64,000 nucleotides of DNA from NCBI GenBank assembly GCA_947475315.1, contig CANJMY010000002.1:31258-95257 (forward strand). The letters are read 5' to 3'. Origin of the DNA: Pseudomonadota bacterium (lineage in GTDB: Bacteria; Myxococcota_A; UBA796; GCA-2862545). The translations under genes were made by a program, and so were the position numbers. How positions within the stretch are numbered: position 1 is the stretch's first letter; every line of letters starts with the position of its first letter. The notes beneath the pieces were generated by a model. That model did no database searches. It was given only the letters and a program-made list of their open reading frames with translations, and was not told the origin of the DNA. Of the stretch, positions 28,861 through 37,592 are shown in pieces.

Positions 28861-29196
28861 TCAGGTGCGCGCGGACTGATCCAGCTCGACCGCGTTGAGC
28901 GCCTCTTCAGCGGCGCCGTGCGCGCGCGCGATCTCGCGCATCGTGAGCCGCTCGTCATCGACCAAGGGGCCGTCGACCAGGGCGATCGCCATCATCCAGC
29001 CGAGCAGCGCGCGCACGTCGTCCGCGTGGTTGAAGCGGACGTTGGTCGGCAGCAGCTCGTCGGTCATCGCGTCGCGGAACTCATTGAGCAGGGCGCGCTC
29101 GCGCGGGTCGAAGTCCCCGTCGGCCAGGGCGACCGACGTCATCGCAGCCAGGATGGCGGAGGCGACGCGGGCCTCAAGGTCCGCAGGCGACCTCAA
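28861..29196 (-). CDS. Small TerB-like helical protein
   Basis: About 111 residues from the TTG at 29196, chosen because it overlaps the TGA of the upstream gene (TTGA) and because the longer in-frame extension is basic and unlike a folded protein. The body VASAILAAMTSVALADGDFD, ERALLNEFRDAM and VDDERLTMREIARAHG has two repeats of the pattern ALADGxxDxxE, typical of TerB/DUF533-type metal-binding helical domains. These occur in stress and envelope-related proteins. The 144-residue alternative start at 29295 cannot be excluded. Function unknown. Confidence 0.6.
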   Translation of the reverse strand: MRSPADLEARVASAILAAMTSVALADGDFDPRERALLNEFRDAMTDELLPTNVRFNHADDVRALLGWMMAIALVDGPLVDDERLTMREIARAHGAAEEALNAVELDQSART

Positions 29197-29921
29197 GCGC
29201 GCGGATCCGCCGCGCGGATCTCGTCGCCGCGCTGCACCAGGACGCCGTGCTCCAGATTCCACGCCAGGCAGAAGCGGGCATGGGCCAGGCCGCACAGGGT
29301 CAGGCGGATGCCCAGGCCGGTCTCGACGACCTCGGTGGCGAGCATGCCGTCCACGCCGCGCTCGGCGAGCTCACGGCGGGTGAGGTAGCCAAACGTCACC
29401 GGGTGCGGGCGGCCGTGGGCGGCGCGCAGCGAGCGGTGCTGGCCGGTGCCGGAGGTGTCGAGCACGCCGATGCCCTCCAGGGCGCCCAGCAACACGGTGC
29501 GCGTCTTGCGGCGCGACTCTGCGGAGCCGGTGGACAGGTGCTCGGCGACCAGCGCCTCGACGTCGTCCAGCGGGATGTCGGGCTCGCCGCAGTCCAGCGC
29601 GGGCGCGACCAGCCGCTCGGCGGCGATCAGCGATAGCGGGTGCGTCAGCGCCCACTGGGTCCGGACTAGGTCGATCTGCGCGCTGGCGGGGGACGCCGAG
29701 TAGACTCGCAGGAACAGGCCGTTCGCGATCCGGCCCTGGCCGTCGAGATCCAGGTAGCCATCGCGCAGCATGCGCACGAGCTCGCGCCGGCGCGGCATGG
29801 ACAGCGCAGGCAGCTCGGCGTGGCAAGCCTCGGCCCAGTCCTCCAGGTCACGCCCGGGCGTGGCCATGGCCAGCAGGGTGTGTGCATCGTCGAGGTTGAG
29901 CGTACGGGTCCAACTCTTCAC
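29193..29921 (-). CDS. Hypothetical helical protein
   Basis: The protein has 242 residues, cytoplasmic by lack of any signal or membrane segment. It is helix-rich: MKSWTRTLNLDDAHTLLAMA at the start, then LVRTQWALTHPLSLIAAERL and VETGLGIRLTLCGLAHARFC. I do not recognise a family. In the middle, RRKTRTVLLGALEGIGVLDT is reminiscent of DUF1819/BrxA-like helical domains in general layout only, which I do not rely on. It is the first gene of a pair with the small TerB-like protein and lies divergent from the methyltransferase gene at 30031 across 109 bases. Confidence 0.6.
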   Translation of the reverse strand: MKSWTRTLNLDDAHTLLAMATPGRDLEDWAEACHAELPALSMPRRRELVRMLRDGYLDLDGQGRIANGLFLRVYSASPASAQIDLVRTQWALTHPLSLIAAERLVAPALDCGEPDIPLDDVEALVAEHLSTGSAESRRKTRTVLLGALEGIGVLDTSGTGQHRSLRAAHGRPHPVTFGYLTRRELAERGVDGMLATEVVETGLGIRLTLCGLAHARFCLAWNLEHGVLVQRGDEIRAADPRA

Positions 29922-30030
29922 GTAGTCCCCAGCGTTGCGGCGGCACGGATCGGTTGGCGTAGTAGCATCGCAGCGGCTCGGCGGACAGGGTGCGCGTGCG
30001 TACGACCTCCCCTCCCGATAGGGCGGCGGG

Positions 30031-30819
30031 ATGCAGCGTATACCCCCTCCTGGTGAGGCCCCCGGGCCAGATGAAACCCTCGATCAGCTCGTGGGTGATT
30101 GTTGGATCTTCCAGCTGAGGGGAGGGCATCGGTTCTCGACCGACGACCTGCTGACGGCGTGGAGGGCCGCGGTGGACCGGCCGAACGTGTGCCGCTCGCT
30201 GGATCTCGGATCCGGCATCGGATCCGTCGGGCTCTACTTGCTTGGCCTGGTCGGGCGCGAGGACATGGAGCTGGTGGGCCTGGAGGCGCAGGAGGTCAGC
30301 CACAAGCTGGCGGTCCGCACGGTGGCGCGCAACGGCCTGGCGCACCGCGTGACCATGCTGCACGGCGACCTGCGCGATCCGGACGCCATCCCCAACCACG
30401 AGAAGTTCGAGCTGATTACCGGCTCGCCGCCCTACATGCCGATCGGCAAGGGCGTGATGTCGCCGCATCCGCAGCGCGCCCACTGCCGGATGGAGCTGCG
30501 CGGCTCGATCTTCGACTACAGCGAGGCGGCTCGCCGCTGGGCGGCGCCAGGCGCCCGCTTCGTGTTCGTGATGTCGGCCCGCGATGACCGCACCGAGCAG
30601 GGCCCCGCCGCCGCCGGCTGGACCGTACTCGAACGCATGGACGTCGTCTTCCGCGAGGGCGAGACCCCGATGATCGCGGTGCTCACCTGCGCGCTCAACG
30701 AGGACGGCCCGCACCCGCCTCGGCGCGAAGAGCAGCTGACGATCCGCATGAAGACGGGGCGGATGTCGCCGGAGTACCGGGCGTTGCGCCAGCAGTTCGG
30801 CTTCTATGTCGACGAGTAG
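30031..30819 (+). CDS. tRNA1(Val) adenine-N6 methyltransferase family protein
   Basis: SAM-dependent MTS-domain methyltransferase of 262 residues. SLDLGSGIGSVGLYLL is motif I, VGLEAQEVSHKLAVRTVARN follows, and GSPPYMPIGKG is the variant catalytic N/D/S-P-P-Y motif, here with Ser in place of Asn. This arrangement matches the YfiC/TrmN6 group, whose E. coli member methylates A37 of tRNA1(Val). The N-terminal FQLRGGHRFSTDDLLTAW agrees with the same group. Substrate is inferred from family only; the Ser in place of the usual Asn makes the exact target uncertain. Confidence 0.75.
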   Translation: MQRIPPPGEAPGPDETLDQLVGDCWIFQLRGGHRFSTDDLLTAWRAAVDRPNVCRSLDLGSGIGSVGLYLLGLVGREDMELVGLEAQEVSHKLAVRTVARNGLAHRVTMLHGDLRDPDAIPNHEKFELITGSPPYMPIGKGVMSPHPQRAHCRMELRGSIFDYSEAARRWAAPGARFVFVMSARDDRTEQGPAAAGWTVLERMDVVFREGETPMIAVLTCALNEDGPHPPRREEQLTIRMKTGRMSPEYRALRQQFGFYVDE

Positions 30820-30972
30820 CTCAACTGCCGCGACGCCCGGCGCGCCCGCTGACTTCGTCGGCCGGCCCGGCCGCTCGGGTCACGTGCAGTGGCACGCTCC
30901 CCTCGCTTCCGGACTCGCCCTCCTCGTGATCGGACGCGCCGGACGCCGCGGGGCGGTGTTGGTAGGGGCTCT

Positions 30973-31809
30973 TTACGGCGCGAAGTCGACGTCGACCTCG
31001 GGCCACAGGCCGAGGGCGGCGCCCTGCTCCAGGAGCACGGCGATGCCGGCGCGGCCTTCGACGCCCCAGTCCAGGGTGCGCGCGTTGGCGTAGAGATCCA
31101 GGTAGTGCGACACCTGCTCGCGGGTGGTGAGCGCGCCGCGGCGGGCGAGGAGCCACGTGATGGCGTTCTCGCGGTCGTCCAGGGCGTCCTGGATGCTGGC
31201 GCGCAGCAGGCGGCTGACGTCTTCGATGACCTCATCGCCCAGGCTGCGGCGGATGGCGTTGCCGCCCAAGGGCAGGGGCAGGCCGCCGGTGATGCGCTCC
31301 CACCACACGCCCAGGTCGGCCACCAGCACGAAGCCCTCGGCCTCGAACGTGAGGCGGCCCTCGTGGATCACCAGGCCCGCGTCGATCCGGCCCTCGCGCA
31401 GCGCATCGAACACCAGCGAGTAGGGAGAGATGGGCGTCATGACCGGCTCGACCGGCACCATCATCTGCAGCACCGCGTAGGCGGTGGTGGTCAGGCCGGG
31501 GATGCCGACGCGCTTGCCGGACAGGTCGTCGAGCGTCATCGGCTGCGGCGCGATGACGACGGGGCCGTAGCCTTCGCCCGCGCTGCCGCCGTGCGGGAGC
31601 AGCTGCCAGCGGTCGGCCAGCTTGGGGTACGCGGCGACGGAGATGGCCGACACGTCGAAGTCGTCGGTCTCAGCGGCGCGGTTGAGCTCGTCGGTGGGGA
31701 GGTGTGTGACGTGAAAGCGGTAGCGCCCGGTGTCCAGGCGGCCCTCGATCAGGGCACGCATCATGAAGAGATCGTCAGCGTCCGGGCTGCAGGCGACGCG
31801 GATGTCCAT
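30973..31809 (-). CDS. mqnD: 1,4-dihydroxy-6-naphthoate synthase (MqnD, futalosine pathway)
   Basis: The enzyme converts cyclic dehypoxanthine futalosine to 1,4-dihydroxy-6-naphthoate in the alternative menaquinone route. The 278-residue protein starts MDIRVACSPDADDLFMMRAL, the family's typical N-terminus, and continues with DFDVSAISVAAYPKLADRW, LLPHGGSAGEGYGPVVIAP and GLTTTAYAVLQMM, all characteristic of the periplasmic-binding-like MqnA/MqnD fold. The ATG overlaps the stop of the upstream phosphatase gene (TGATG). Its presence implies menaquinone respiration by the futalosine rather than the classical Men pathway; the other mqn genes are not in this window. Confidence 0.9.
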   Translation of the reverse strand: MDIRVACSPDADDLFMMRALIEGRLDTGRYRFHVTHLPTDELNRAAETDDFDVSAISVAAYPKLADRWQLLPHGGSAGEGYGPVVIAPQPMTLDDLSGKRVGIPGLTTTAYAVLQMMVPVEPVMTPISPYSLVFDALREGRIDAGLVIHEGRLTFEAEGFVLVADLGVWWERITGGLPLPLGGNAIRRSLGDEVIEDVSRLLRASIQDALDDRENAITWLLARRGALTTREQVSHYLDLYANARTLDWGVEGRAGIAVLLEQGAALGLWPEVDVDFAP

Positions 31810-33017
31810 CAGGTGGTCTCCGCGTGGGCGGCGAGCTCGTTGGCGCGGCGCAGGCGCTTGCCCAGCGTGGCGACCAGCTTCCACAGGATGCGATTGCCCA
31901 CGCTCGGCTCCATGGTGCAGTAGGCACGGAGCGCGTCGCGCTCGATGCACAGCAGGTTGCCTCCGGACGCCGCCACGATGGAGGCGGAGCGCGGGGACTC
32001 GTCGACCAGGCTGAGCTCGCCGAAGTGCTCACCCTCGGACAGCGACGCGACCTTCACGCCGTCGACCAGCACGTCGAAGCGGCCGTGCACGACCACGTAG
32101 AGCGTGTCGCCGGTCTCGCCTTGGGCGACGATGGTGTCGCCCGCGACCACCGGGCGGTCGGACACGATGCGGCCGACGCGGATGCGCGCCTGGTAGGGCA
32201 GGTCCTCGAACAGGAAGAGAGACTCCATGACCCGCGCGCGCGCCGCGACCGCGCCAGAGTCCAGCGTGGCCTCAGGGGCGATGGCGATGGCCGTGATGTT
32301 GTCGCGCCCGCCGCCGCGAAGCGCGGCCTCGACCAGGGCCTCGGTGGCGTCGGTGATGTCGGGCTTGCGGAGCAGCTCGGCCATCTCGTCGGTCTCGATC
32401 ATGTCGGACAGGCCGTCGGAGCACAGCAGCAGGCGGTCGCCGGGCGCGAGCTCGACCGCGAGCGTGTCGGCCACGACGTTCGGGTACAGGCCGATCGCGC
32501 GGGTGATCACGTTGCGGAAGCGGCTGGTGTCAGCCTCCTCCGGCTGCAGGCTGCCGTTGCGGACCATCTCGTTGACGAGGCTGTGGTCCTCGGTCAGCTG
32601 ACGCAGCTGGCCGTCACGGAGCAGGTAGATGCGGCTGTCGCCCACGTGCACGACGAACGCGACGCCGCCGCCGACCACCGCGGCCGCGAGTGTGCTGGTC
32701 ATGCCTTGTCGGCCGGTGCCTTCGGCCGTCTCATACACGCGGTTCGACGCGGTGTTCGCGGCCTCCGCCAACATGGTGAGGACCTCGTTTCGCGTGTCGC
32801 GGTTGGGGTCCGTGGAGAAGCGCTCGACCACGTCGCGCAGGCGCGGCGCATAAGCCTGGAAGGTGTCGACCGTGATGGCGCTGGCTAGCTCGCCGGCCTT
32901 GCGTCCGCCGACGCCGTCGGCGACCACGAACAGGCCGTGGTCTTCGTGGGCGAACAGCGCGTCTTCGTTCTGTCGCCGCTTCAGGCCCACATCGGTACGT
33001 GCGTGGAAGCGCAGCAT
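31809..33017 (-). CDS. PP2C-type Ser/Thr phosphatase fused to cNMP-binding domain
   Basis: The protein has 402 residues from the ATG after GAGGG. The N-terminal 245 residues are a PP2C phosphatase: RTDVGLKRRQNEDA and LFVVADGVGGRKAG hold the metal-binding Asp residues, HVGDSRIYLLRDGQLRQLTE and LLLCSDGLSDM and GGGRDNITAI are the remaining motifs. The C-terminal 130 residues are a cyclic-nucleotide-binding beta barrel: VAQGETGDTLYVVVHGRFDV and GEHFGELSLVDESPRSASIV, the latter being the phosphate-binding cassette with its Gly-Glu and Arg residues. I infer a phosphatase whose activity depends on cAMP, cGMP or a related nucleotide. It is co-transcribed with mqnD, which may be incidental. Confidence 0.9.
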   Translation of the reverse strand: MLRFHARTDVGLKRRQNEDALFAHEDHGLFVVADGVGGRKAGELASAITVDTFQAYAPRLRDVVERFSTDPNRDTRNEVLTMLAEAANTASNRVYETAEGTGRQGMTSTLAAAVVGGGVAFVVHVGDSRIYLLRDGQLRQLTEDHSLVNEMVRNGSLQPEEADTSRFRNVITRAIGLYPNVVADTLAVELAPGDRLLLCSDGLSDMIETDEMAELLRKPDITDATEALVEAALRGGGRDNITAIAIAPEATLDSGAVAARARVMESLFLFEDLPYQARIRVGRIVSDRPVVAGDTIVAQGETGDTLYVVVHGRFDVLVDGVKVASLSEGEHFGELSLVDESPRSASIVAASGGNLLCIERDALRAYCTMEPSVGNRILWKLVATLGKRLRRANELAAHAETT

Positions 33018-33107
33018 GGCACCCTCGGACAAGGTCGACGCTGGGTAACTCACCGTCGGTGGCGTGCCGACGACAACAGGTGTACCGGAGCGTTCGCTGG
33101 AGACGAC

Positions 33108-33563
33108 ATGACGTTGCGTTCCTTGCTGCTGGGCCGTGAGCGCGGCGTTCGCGCCACCCTGTGGGCGCAGATGACCGGCCGCTTCGACGCGGACGCGGTG
33201 CTGGCGTCGGCGCGCGAGGTTGCGGCGCCTGCGGCCGAGCTGCCCGCGGCGGTGGGCGAGAGCGTGCCGTTGCTTCGGGTGGAGCAGATCCCGCGCGGCG
33301 GCGTGACCGAGGCCATGCTCGACGGCGAGCCGGTCGCCGTGTGCAAGGTGGGCGACCAGGTCTACGTGCTCGACAACGACTGCCCTCACTCAGGCGGCCC
33401 GCTCGGCGACGGCGACCTGCGGGGCCACATCCTGTCCTGCCCGTTCCACGGCTGGACGTTCGACGTGCGCGACGGCGTCTGCACGCTCGACGCCACGCAG
33501 CGCGTGAAGACCTGGCCCGCGCGGGTGGAGAACGGGATGGTGCTCGTGACCCGTCCGGCGTGA
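33108..33563 (+). CDS. Rieske [2Fe-2S] ferredoxin-like protein
   Basis: The protein has 151 residues, with GGAG a few bases before the ATG at 33108. The C-terminal 100 residues form a Rieske domain: NDCPHSGGPLGDGDLRGHIL then SCPFHGWTFDVRDG. The Cys-x-His and Cys-x-x-His pairs supply the [2Fe-2S] ligands. About 45 residues precede it, without signal or membrane segment, so it is a soluble cytoplasmic electron carrier of the NirD/ferredoxin type rather than a bc1 subunit. Its oxygenase or reductase partner is not adjacent. It is divergent from the phosphatase gene across 90 bases. Confidence 0.87.
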   Translation: MTLRSLLLGRERGVRATLWAQMTGRFDADAVLASAREVAAPAAELPAAVGESVPLLRVEQIPRGGVTEAMLDGEPVAVCKVGDQVYVLDNDCPHSGGPLGDGDLRGHILSCPFHGWTFDVRDGVCTLDATQRVKTWPARVENGMVLVTRPA

Positions 33564-33661
33564 ACGTCCGGTCGGTTGCGCTTGCGTGGGGCCGCCAGCT
33601 CCGTTAGACGGCGCCGTCGCGTTGGGTCTGTCATGACCCCGCTCACACCTTCGAGGCAATC

Positions 33662-33898
33662 ATGGCCCGCAAGTGCATGCTCACCGGTACCGGCCCCGCG
33701 GTCGCGAACTCGGTCTCCCACTCCAACATCAAGACCAAGCGTCGGCAGCTCCCCAACCTGCACAAGCGCCGGTTCTGGTGGGAGGAGGGCTCTCGCTTCG
33801 TGACGCTCCGCATCACGACCCGCGCCATGCGCACCATCGACAAGCTCGGCCTGGACGTGTTCGCCAAGGCCCAGGGCGTCAAGCTGGCCGACTACTAG
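33662..33898 (+). CDS. rpmB: 50S ribosomal protein bL28
   Basis: The protein has 78 residues starting MARKCMLTGTGPAVANSVSH, with NIKTKRRQLPNLHKRRFWW and FVTLRITTRAMRTIDKLGLD, the family core. It lacks the paired Cys motifs of zinc-binding versions. It stands alone, without the usual rpmG (bL33) neighbour, and is followed by a stable hairpin. Confidence 0.95.
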   Translation: MARKCMLTGTGPAVANSVSHSNIKTKRRQLPNLHKRRFWWEEGSRFVTLRITTRAMRTIDKLGLDVFAKAQGVKLADY

Positions 33899-33906
33899 CT
33901 GCGTCG

Positions 33907-33926
33907 CGCCTGCGTTCGCGCAGGCG
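33907..33926 (+). terminator. Hairpin after rpmB
   Basis: CGCCTGCG and CGCAGGCG form a perfect 8-bp stem with a TTCG loop, nine bases after the stop. No T tract follows, so it is either a Rho-type or a weak intrinsic terminator. The rest of the gap to 34133 shows no supported gene. Confidence 0.5.
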
Positions 33927-34132
33927 GGGTGTGGTGAGTAGACGGGAGCGACCACCGTGCTTGCGGGGTCGCGCAGCAGGGGTGCGTCCACGAGGCGCGC
34001 TCTTTCAGGTGGCCGCCGTGTTCGCGGGGCCGCCTGGATTGTCATGTCTGGCCCAACGGAGCTGGACAAACGGGGGCGGGCGCCTACGTGAGCGCCTCGC
34101 AGCCAGTCTGGATGCTCGCGGCCCCGGGGGCG

Positions 34133-34318
34133 CTAGAGCTGAAAGTCGATGACCGTGGAGCCGCGCTTCTCGGCGGGCTCTTCGCGATCGCGCCGAGGAT
34201 CCGCCTCGGGCGGCGGGGGTGGACCCCGTTCGATCCGGAGGGGCTGGCGTGCGCTGTCGCGCTGCCTCTCCCGTTCCCGGTCCTGACGGATGCGCTCGAT
34301 GATGAAGGCGTCCAGCAT
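34133..34318 (-). CDS. Small conserved charged protein
   Basis: A 61-residue protein, MLDAFIIERIRQDRERERQ at the start and RGSTVIDFQL at the end, with a Pro/Arg/Glu-rich middle. GGAG lies seven bases before the ATG. The pattern of a short hydrophobic start, charged body and VIDF ending recalls a family of tiny cytoplasmic proteins widespread in proteobacteria and Myxococcota that has no assigned function. The start is well supported, and no competing plus-strand frame looks coding. Confidence 0.65.
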   Translation of the reverse strand: MLDAFIIERIRQDRERERQRDSARQPLRIERGPPPPPEADPRRDREEPAEKRGSTVIDFQL

Positions 34319-34406
34319 GGGCGGCTCCGCGTTCCTATTCTGATGTTAGACGCGCCAGCCCCTCCCGTCCATGCCGTTGTTGCATGTTGTACGAAAGGTG
34401 GCGATT

Positions 34407-35123
34407 TCAACTCCGCAAGATGCGGACCCGCTCCGAGAGGAGATCGTAGACCGCGAGCGCGTCCGCAAGTCCAGCGTCGCGGAGGGCGGCGCGGTGGGCG
34501 TCGAGGACCGCGTCATCGCCACGGGCTGCGGGGCCGGTGATCGCGCACGCCGGGTCGTCGATGCCGTTGAGCAGGCTCTGGACGGCGAGGGGGGCGAGCA
34601 TCGCGCGGGCCTCGCGCGGATCCACGCCCGCGGCCGCGAGCACGCGCCCCGCCTCCGCCAGCAGCAGGGTGGCGAAGTTGCCCGCGATGACGGCGGACGC
34701 GTGGTAGAGCCGACGGTCGCCGGGCACCCGCACCGGGTGCAGGCCAAGGTCACGTGCGAGCGACGTGGCGAGCGCGACCGTGTCGTCGTCGGATCCGTCG
34801 ACCGCCGCGGCGACGCCCGTCAGATCGGGCATGGCGACGTCGGGGCCGGGGAAGGTCATCAGGGGATGCAGGCTGCCGCGGCGGGGCCGTTCCCCGAGGA
34901 CGTCGAGCGCCGACGCGCCAGAGGCGTGCAGGAGGGTGTGGTGTGGCACGATCGTGGTCGCCACCACCGCCAGGGCGCGGTCGGGCACGGCGAGCAGCAC
35001 AGCGTCCACGTCCTGTGGGACGACGCCGCCGCGGCCCACGAGCGTGACGTCGTGCCCGGCGCGCCGCCAGAGCACGTCCAGCGATCGGCCGAGCCGCCCG
35101 GGTCCCACGATCGCCAGCCGCAT
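34407..35123 (-). CDS. Rossmann-fold DUF2520 oxidoreductase-like protein
   Basis: The protein has 238 residues; the ATG at 35123 has GGAG five bases upstream. MRLAIVGPGRLGRSLDVLW is a dinucleotide-binding GxGxxG motif, and DVDAVLLAVPDRALAVVAT and HASGASALDVLGERPRRGSL with HPLMTFPG are the signature stretches of the Rossmann-like plus DUF2520 pair. The C-terminal helical domain includes YHASAVIAGNFATLLLAEA, like 6-phosphogluconate-dehydrogenase C-terminal domains. Members are predicted NADP-dependent reductases of unknown substrate, sometimes near pantothenate genes. Here it stands divergent from an enoyl-CoA hydratase with 70 bases between. Confidence 0.85.
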   Translation of the reverse strand: MRLAIVGPGRLGRSLDVLWRRAGHDVTLVGRGGVVPQDVDAVLLAVPDRALAVVATTIVPHHTLLHASGASALDVLGERPRRGSLHPLMTFPGPDVAMPDLTGVAAAVDGSDDDTVALATSLARDLGLHPVRVPGDRRLYHASAVIAGNFATLLLAEAGRVLAAAGVDPREARAMLAPLAVQSLLNGIDDPACAITGPAARGDDAVLDAHRAALRDAGLADALAVYDLLSERVRILRS

Positions 35124-35193
35124 CGACACTCCGCGCGCGAGCAATTCCTGGCGCGCGCCAAGTGTGCTAACCACCCGCCGACGAGGTGAAACC

Positions 35194-35976
35194 ATGTCGT
35201 TGGTGCTGACCGAGATCCGCGAGGGCGGCGTCGCCCTGTTGACCCTCAATCGCCCCGAGCGACGCAACGCGCTGTCGCCGGAGCTGATGGACGATCTGAT
35301 CGCGGCCCTCAAGGCCGCCGAGGCGGATCCTGCCGCGCGCGTGATCGTGCTGACGGGCGCGGGCAAGATGTTCTGCGCGGGCGGCGATCTGGTGGGCGGC
35401 ATGGGCGCGGGCTTCGACGGCGTGATCGGCGCGGAGACCTCGCGTCGTCGCTTCGCCGAGCTGCTGGCGGCCATCCCGGCCTTGGCCAAGCCGGTGATCG
35501 CCGCGGTCCAAGGCGACGCGCTCGGCGGCGGCTGCGGCATTGTCGCGGCCTGTGACCTGGCGGTGGTGGATCCGGCGGCGCGCATTGGCACGCCCGAGAT
35601 CAACGTGGGCCTGTTCCCCTACGTGATTACGGCGCCCTTGCAGCGCAACGTGCCCCGCAAGGCGCTGCTTGAGATGATGCTGTGCGGCGACAAGGTCGAC
35701 GCGACGCGCGCCGTGGCGCTCGGGCTCGCCAACTCGGTCAGCGCGCCGGGGGCGGCGGTCGACGAGGCGATCGCGCTGGCGTTGCGCATCGCGGCGAAGT
35801 CGGCGGCGATCGTCGCGCTGGGCAAGCGTTCGTTCTACCAGGCGGCGGACCTGAACTACGCGTCGGCGCTTGAGCTGCTCAACGGTCGCCTCACCGTGAA
35901 CCTGCTCGCGGAGGACGCGATGGAGGGCGTCGTGGCGTTCGCGGAGAAGCGCGCGCCGCAGTGGAAGGACAGGTAG
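35194..35976 (+). CDS. Enoyl-CoA hydratase/isomerase family protein
   Basis: Crotonase-fold enzyme of 260 residues, after GAGGTG. MSLVLTEIREGGVALLTLNR and PERRNALSPELMDDL are the N-terminal signature; KMFCAGGDLVGGMG forms the oxyanion hole, and GDALGGGCGIVAACDLAVVD with GTPEINVGLFPY is the second half. In hydratases two Glu residues act; here the first is within the GGGCGIVAACD loop region where Glu is normally found, so catalytic detail is uncertain. It could act in beta-oxidation or branched-chain CoA metabolism. It is monocistronic, with a strong hairpin after it. Confidence 0.85.
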   Translation: MSLVLTEIREGGVALLTLNRPERRNALSPELMDDLIAALKAAEADPAARVIVLTGAGKMFCAGGDLVGGMGAGFDGVIGAETSRRRFAELLAAIPALAKPVIAAVQGDALGGGCGIVAACDLAVVDPAARIGTPEINVGLFPYVITAPLQRNVPRKALLEMMLCGDKVDATRAVALGLANSVSAPGAAVDEAIALALRIAAKSAAIVALGKRSFYQAADLNYASALELLNGRLTVNLLAEDAMEGVVAFAEKRAPQWKDR

Positions 35977-36009
35977 AACGCTCCGTGTCGCGTGTGTGCT
36001 GCGGTGTGC

Positions 36010-36039
36010 GGGGGCGGTCCCTTCGTTGACGGACCCCCC
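36010..36039 (+). terminator. GC hairpin after enoyl-CoA hydratase gene
   Basis: GGGGG-C-GGTCC pairs with GGACC-CCCC around a 10-base loop. It lies 33 bases after the stop codon and before rbfA. There is no T tract. Confidence 0.5.
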
Positions 36040-36075
36040 GCCGCGCCGTAGGACCGTGGGACGGAGGTTTGAGGC

Positions 36076-36558
36076 ATGGCGGGTTGGCGGCCAGCGCGCG
36101 TCGGCGAGATGGTGCACCGCGAGGTCGCCAGTCGCCTGCGCCAGGTGAAGGATCCGGAGCTGACCGAGATCAGCGTGACATCTGTCGAGATGTCCAAGGA
36201 CCTGTCGCGCGCGGTGGTGAAGTACCTCCCGTTTGGCGGCGGCGAGCCCAACAAGGTGCTCAACGAGGCCCTCGGCCGCGCGGCGCGCCAGATGCGTGGC
36301 CCGATCGGTCGCGCGCTCCGCCTTCGCATCGCGCCGGAGCTGGTGTTCCAGTGGGATCGCAACCACGAAGACGCCGTGCGCCTGACCGCGCTGCTCGACC
36401 AGATCGGCAAGGAGCTCCACCCTGCCGCGCCGGTGGAGGCCTCGGACGACGACGTCGAAGAAGACGACGAGCTCGCGGACGATGACGCGGTGGACGACGT
36501 GGCCGGAGACGAGGTCGAGGCCGACGCGGACGACGCAGACGCGGAGGAGCCTCGTTGA
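36076..36558 (+). CDS. rbfA: Ribosome-binding factor A
   Basis: RbfA assists late maturation of the 30S subunit and cold adaptation. The folded part (RPARVGEMVHREVASRLRQV, PELTEISVTSVEMSKDLSRA, RIAPELVFQWDRNHEDAVRL) is standard. The 160-residue protein has an unusually acidic tail of about 40 residues (DDDVEEDDELADDDAVDDVA), longer than in E. coli. It overlaps truB by four bases. Confidence 0.93.
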   Translation: MAGWRPARVGEMVHREVASRLRQVKDPELTEISVTSVEMSKDLSRAVVKYLPFGGGEPNKVLNEALGRAARQMRGPIGRALRLRIAPELVFQWDRNHEDAVRLTALLDQIGKELHPAAPVEASDDDVEEDDELADDDAVDDVAGDEVEADADDADAEEPR

Positions 36559-37523
36559 GAGACGGGTTCCTGGTCGTCGACAAGCCTGAAGGCCTCACGT
36601 CGCACGACATCGTCGGCATTATCCGCGCCGCCACGGGCGAGAAGAGCGTGGGTCACACGGGCACGCTCGACCCGTTCGCCACCGGCGTGCTCGCGCTCGC
36701 GGTGGGCAGCGCCACGCGCCTGATCCAGTACCTGGACGAGTCCTACAAGGTGTACGACGCGACGATCCGCTTGGGCGTCGCCATGGACACCGGCGACCCC
36801 ACGGGCGCCGTGCTCGCCGAGGCGCCCGTGCCGGACCTCGACGACGAGACGGTGGCGCGTGTGCTCGAGGGCTTCTTGGGCGAGCAGATGCAGGCGCCGC
36901 CGGCGTACAGCGCCGTGAAGGTCGATGGCAAGCCGCTGTACTGGTATGCCCGCCGCGGGAAGGAGATCGAGAGCGCCGCGCGCCCGATCGTCGTCCACGC
37001 GCTCTCGGTGATCTCGCGCACGCCCGACACCCTGCGGGTGAAGATCACCTGTGGTCGGGGCACCTACGCGCGCGTGTTGGCCGAGGAGATCTCGGTCGCG
37101 CTGGGCACGGTCGGGCACTTGATCGCGCTGGCCCGCCTGCGCAGCGGCCCGTTCGAGATCGCCGACGCGCTGTCCATGGACGCGCTGGCGACGATCGTGG
37201 CGGCCGACGGTTCTCTGCCGTGGCGCGCCGTGTTCCGCGCCCCGCGCGACGAGCCGCGCCCGCCGTGGAATCCGCGCCCTGACGTGACAGTCGCGCTCGA
37301 CGCGAGGCTGGTGTCGCCGCTGTCGGCGCTGTCGCACGTGCCGCTGGTCGACGTGGACGCTGAGACCGCGCGCAAGATCCGGCACGGCCAAGCTCCGACC
37401 CAGCCCGTCCACACGGGCGGCGTGGGCGAGCGCGTGCTGCTGATGGATGGCGGAGACCTAGTCGCCATCGCCGAGATCGCGCCGCTTGGCTTCAAGCTGC
37501 AGCGCGTCGTCCAAGGCATCTAG
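36555..37523 (+). CDS. truB: tRNA pseudouridine(55) synthase TruB
   Basis: The enzyme isomerises U55 of the T loop of tRNAs. The 322-residue protein starts at TTG, overlapping the rbfA stop (TTGA); residues MRDGFLVVDKPEGLTSHDIV are the family N-terminus. GHTGTLDPFATGVLALAVG contains the catalytic Asp, and YKVYDATIRLGVAMDTGDPT is a further TruB motif. It forms the rbfA-truB unit, which elsewhere continues into rpsO-pnp; here those genes resume only at 41684. Confidence 0.94.
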   Translation: MRDGFLVVDKPEGLTSHDIVGIIRAATGEKSVGHTGTLDPFATGVLALAVGSATRLIQYLDESYKVYDATIRLGVAMDTGDPTGAVLAEAPVPDLDDETVARVLEGFLGEQMQAPPAYSAVKVDGKPLYWYARRGKEIESAARPIVVHALSVISRTPDTLRVKITCGRGTYARVLAEEISVALGTVGHLIALARLRSGPFEIADALSMDALATIVAADGSLPWRAVFRAPRDEPRPPWNPRPDVTVALDARLVSPLSALSHVPLVDVDAETARKIRHGQAPTQPVHTGGVGERVLLMDGGDLVAIAEIAPLGFKLQRVVQGI

Positions 37524-37592
37524 GCTGGAGCCGCCGATCCACGCGGACAGCTGACGGCCGCGGTAGGGCGGCCGACAGCGGCGAGCGGAGCG

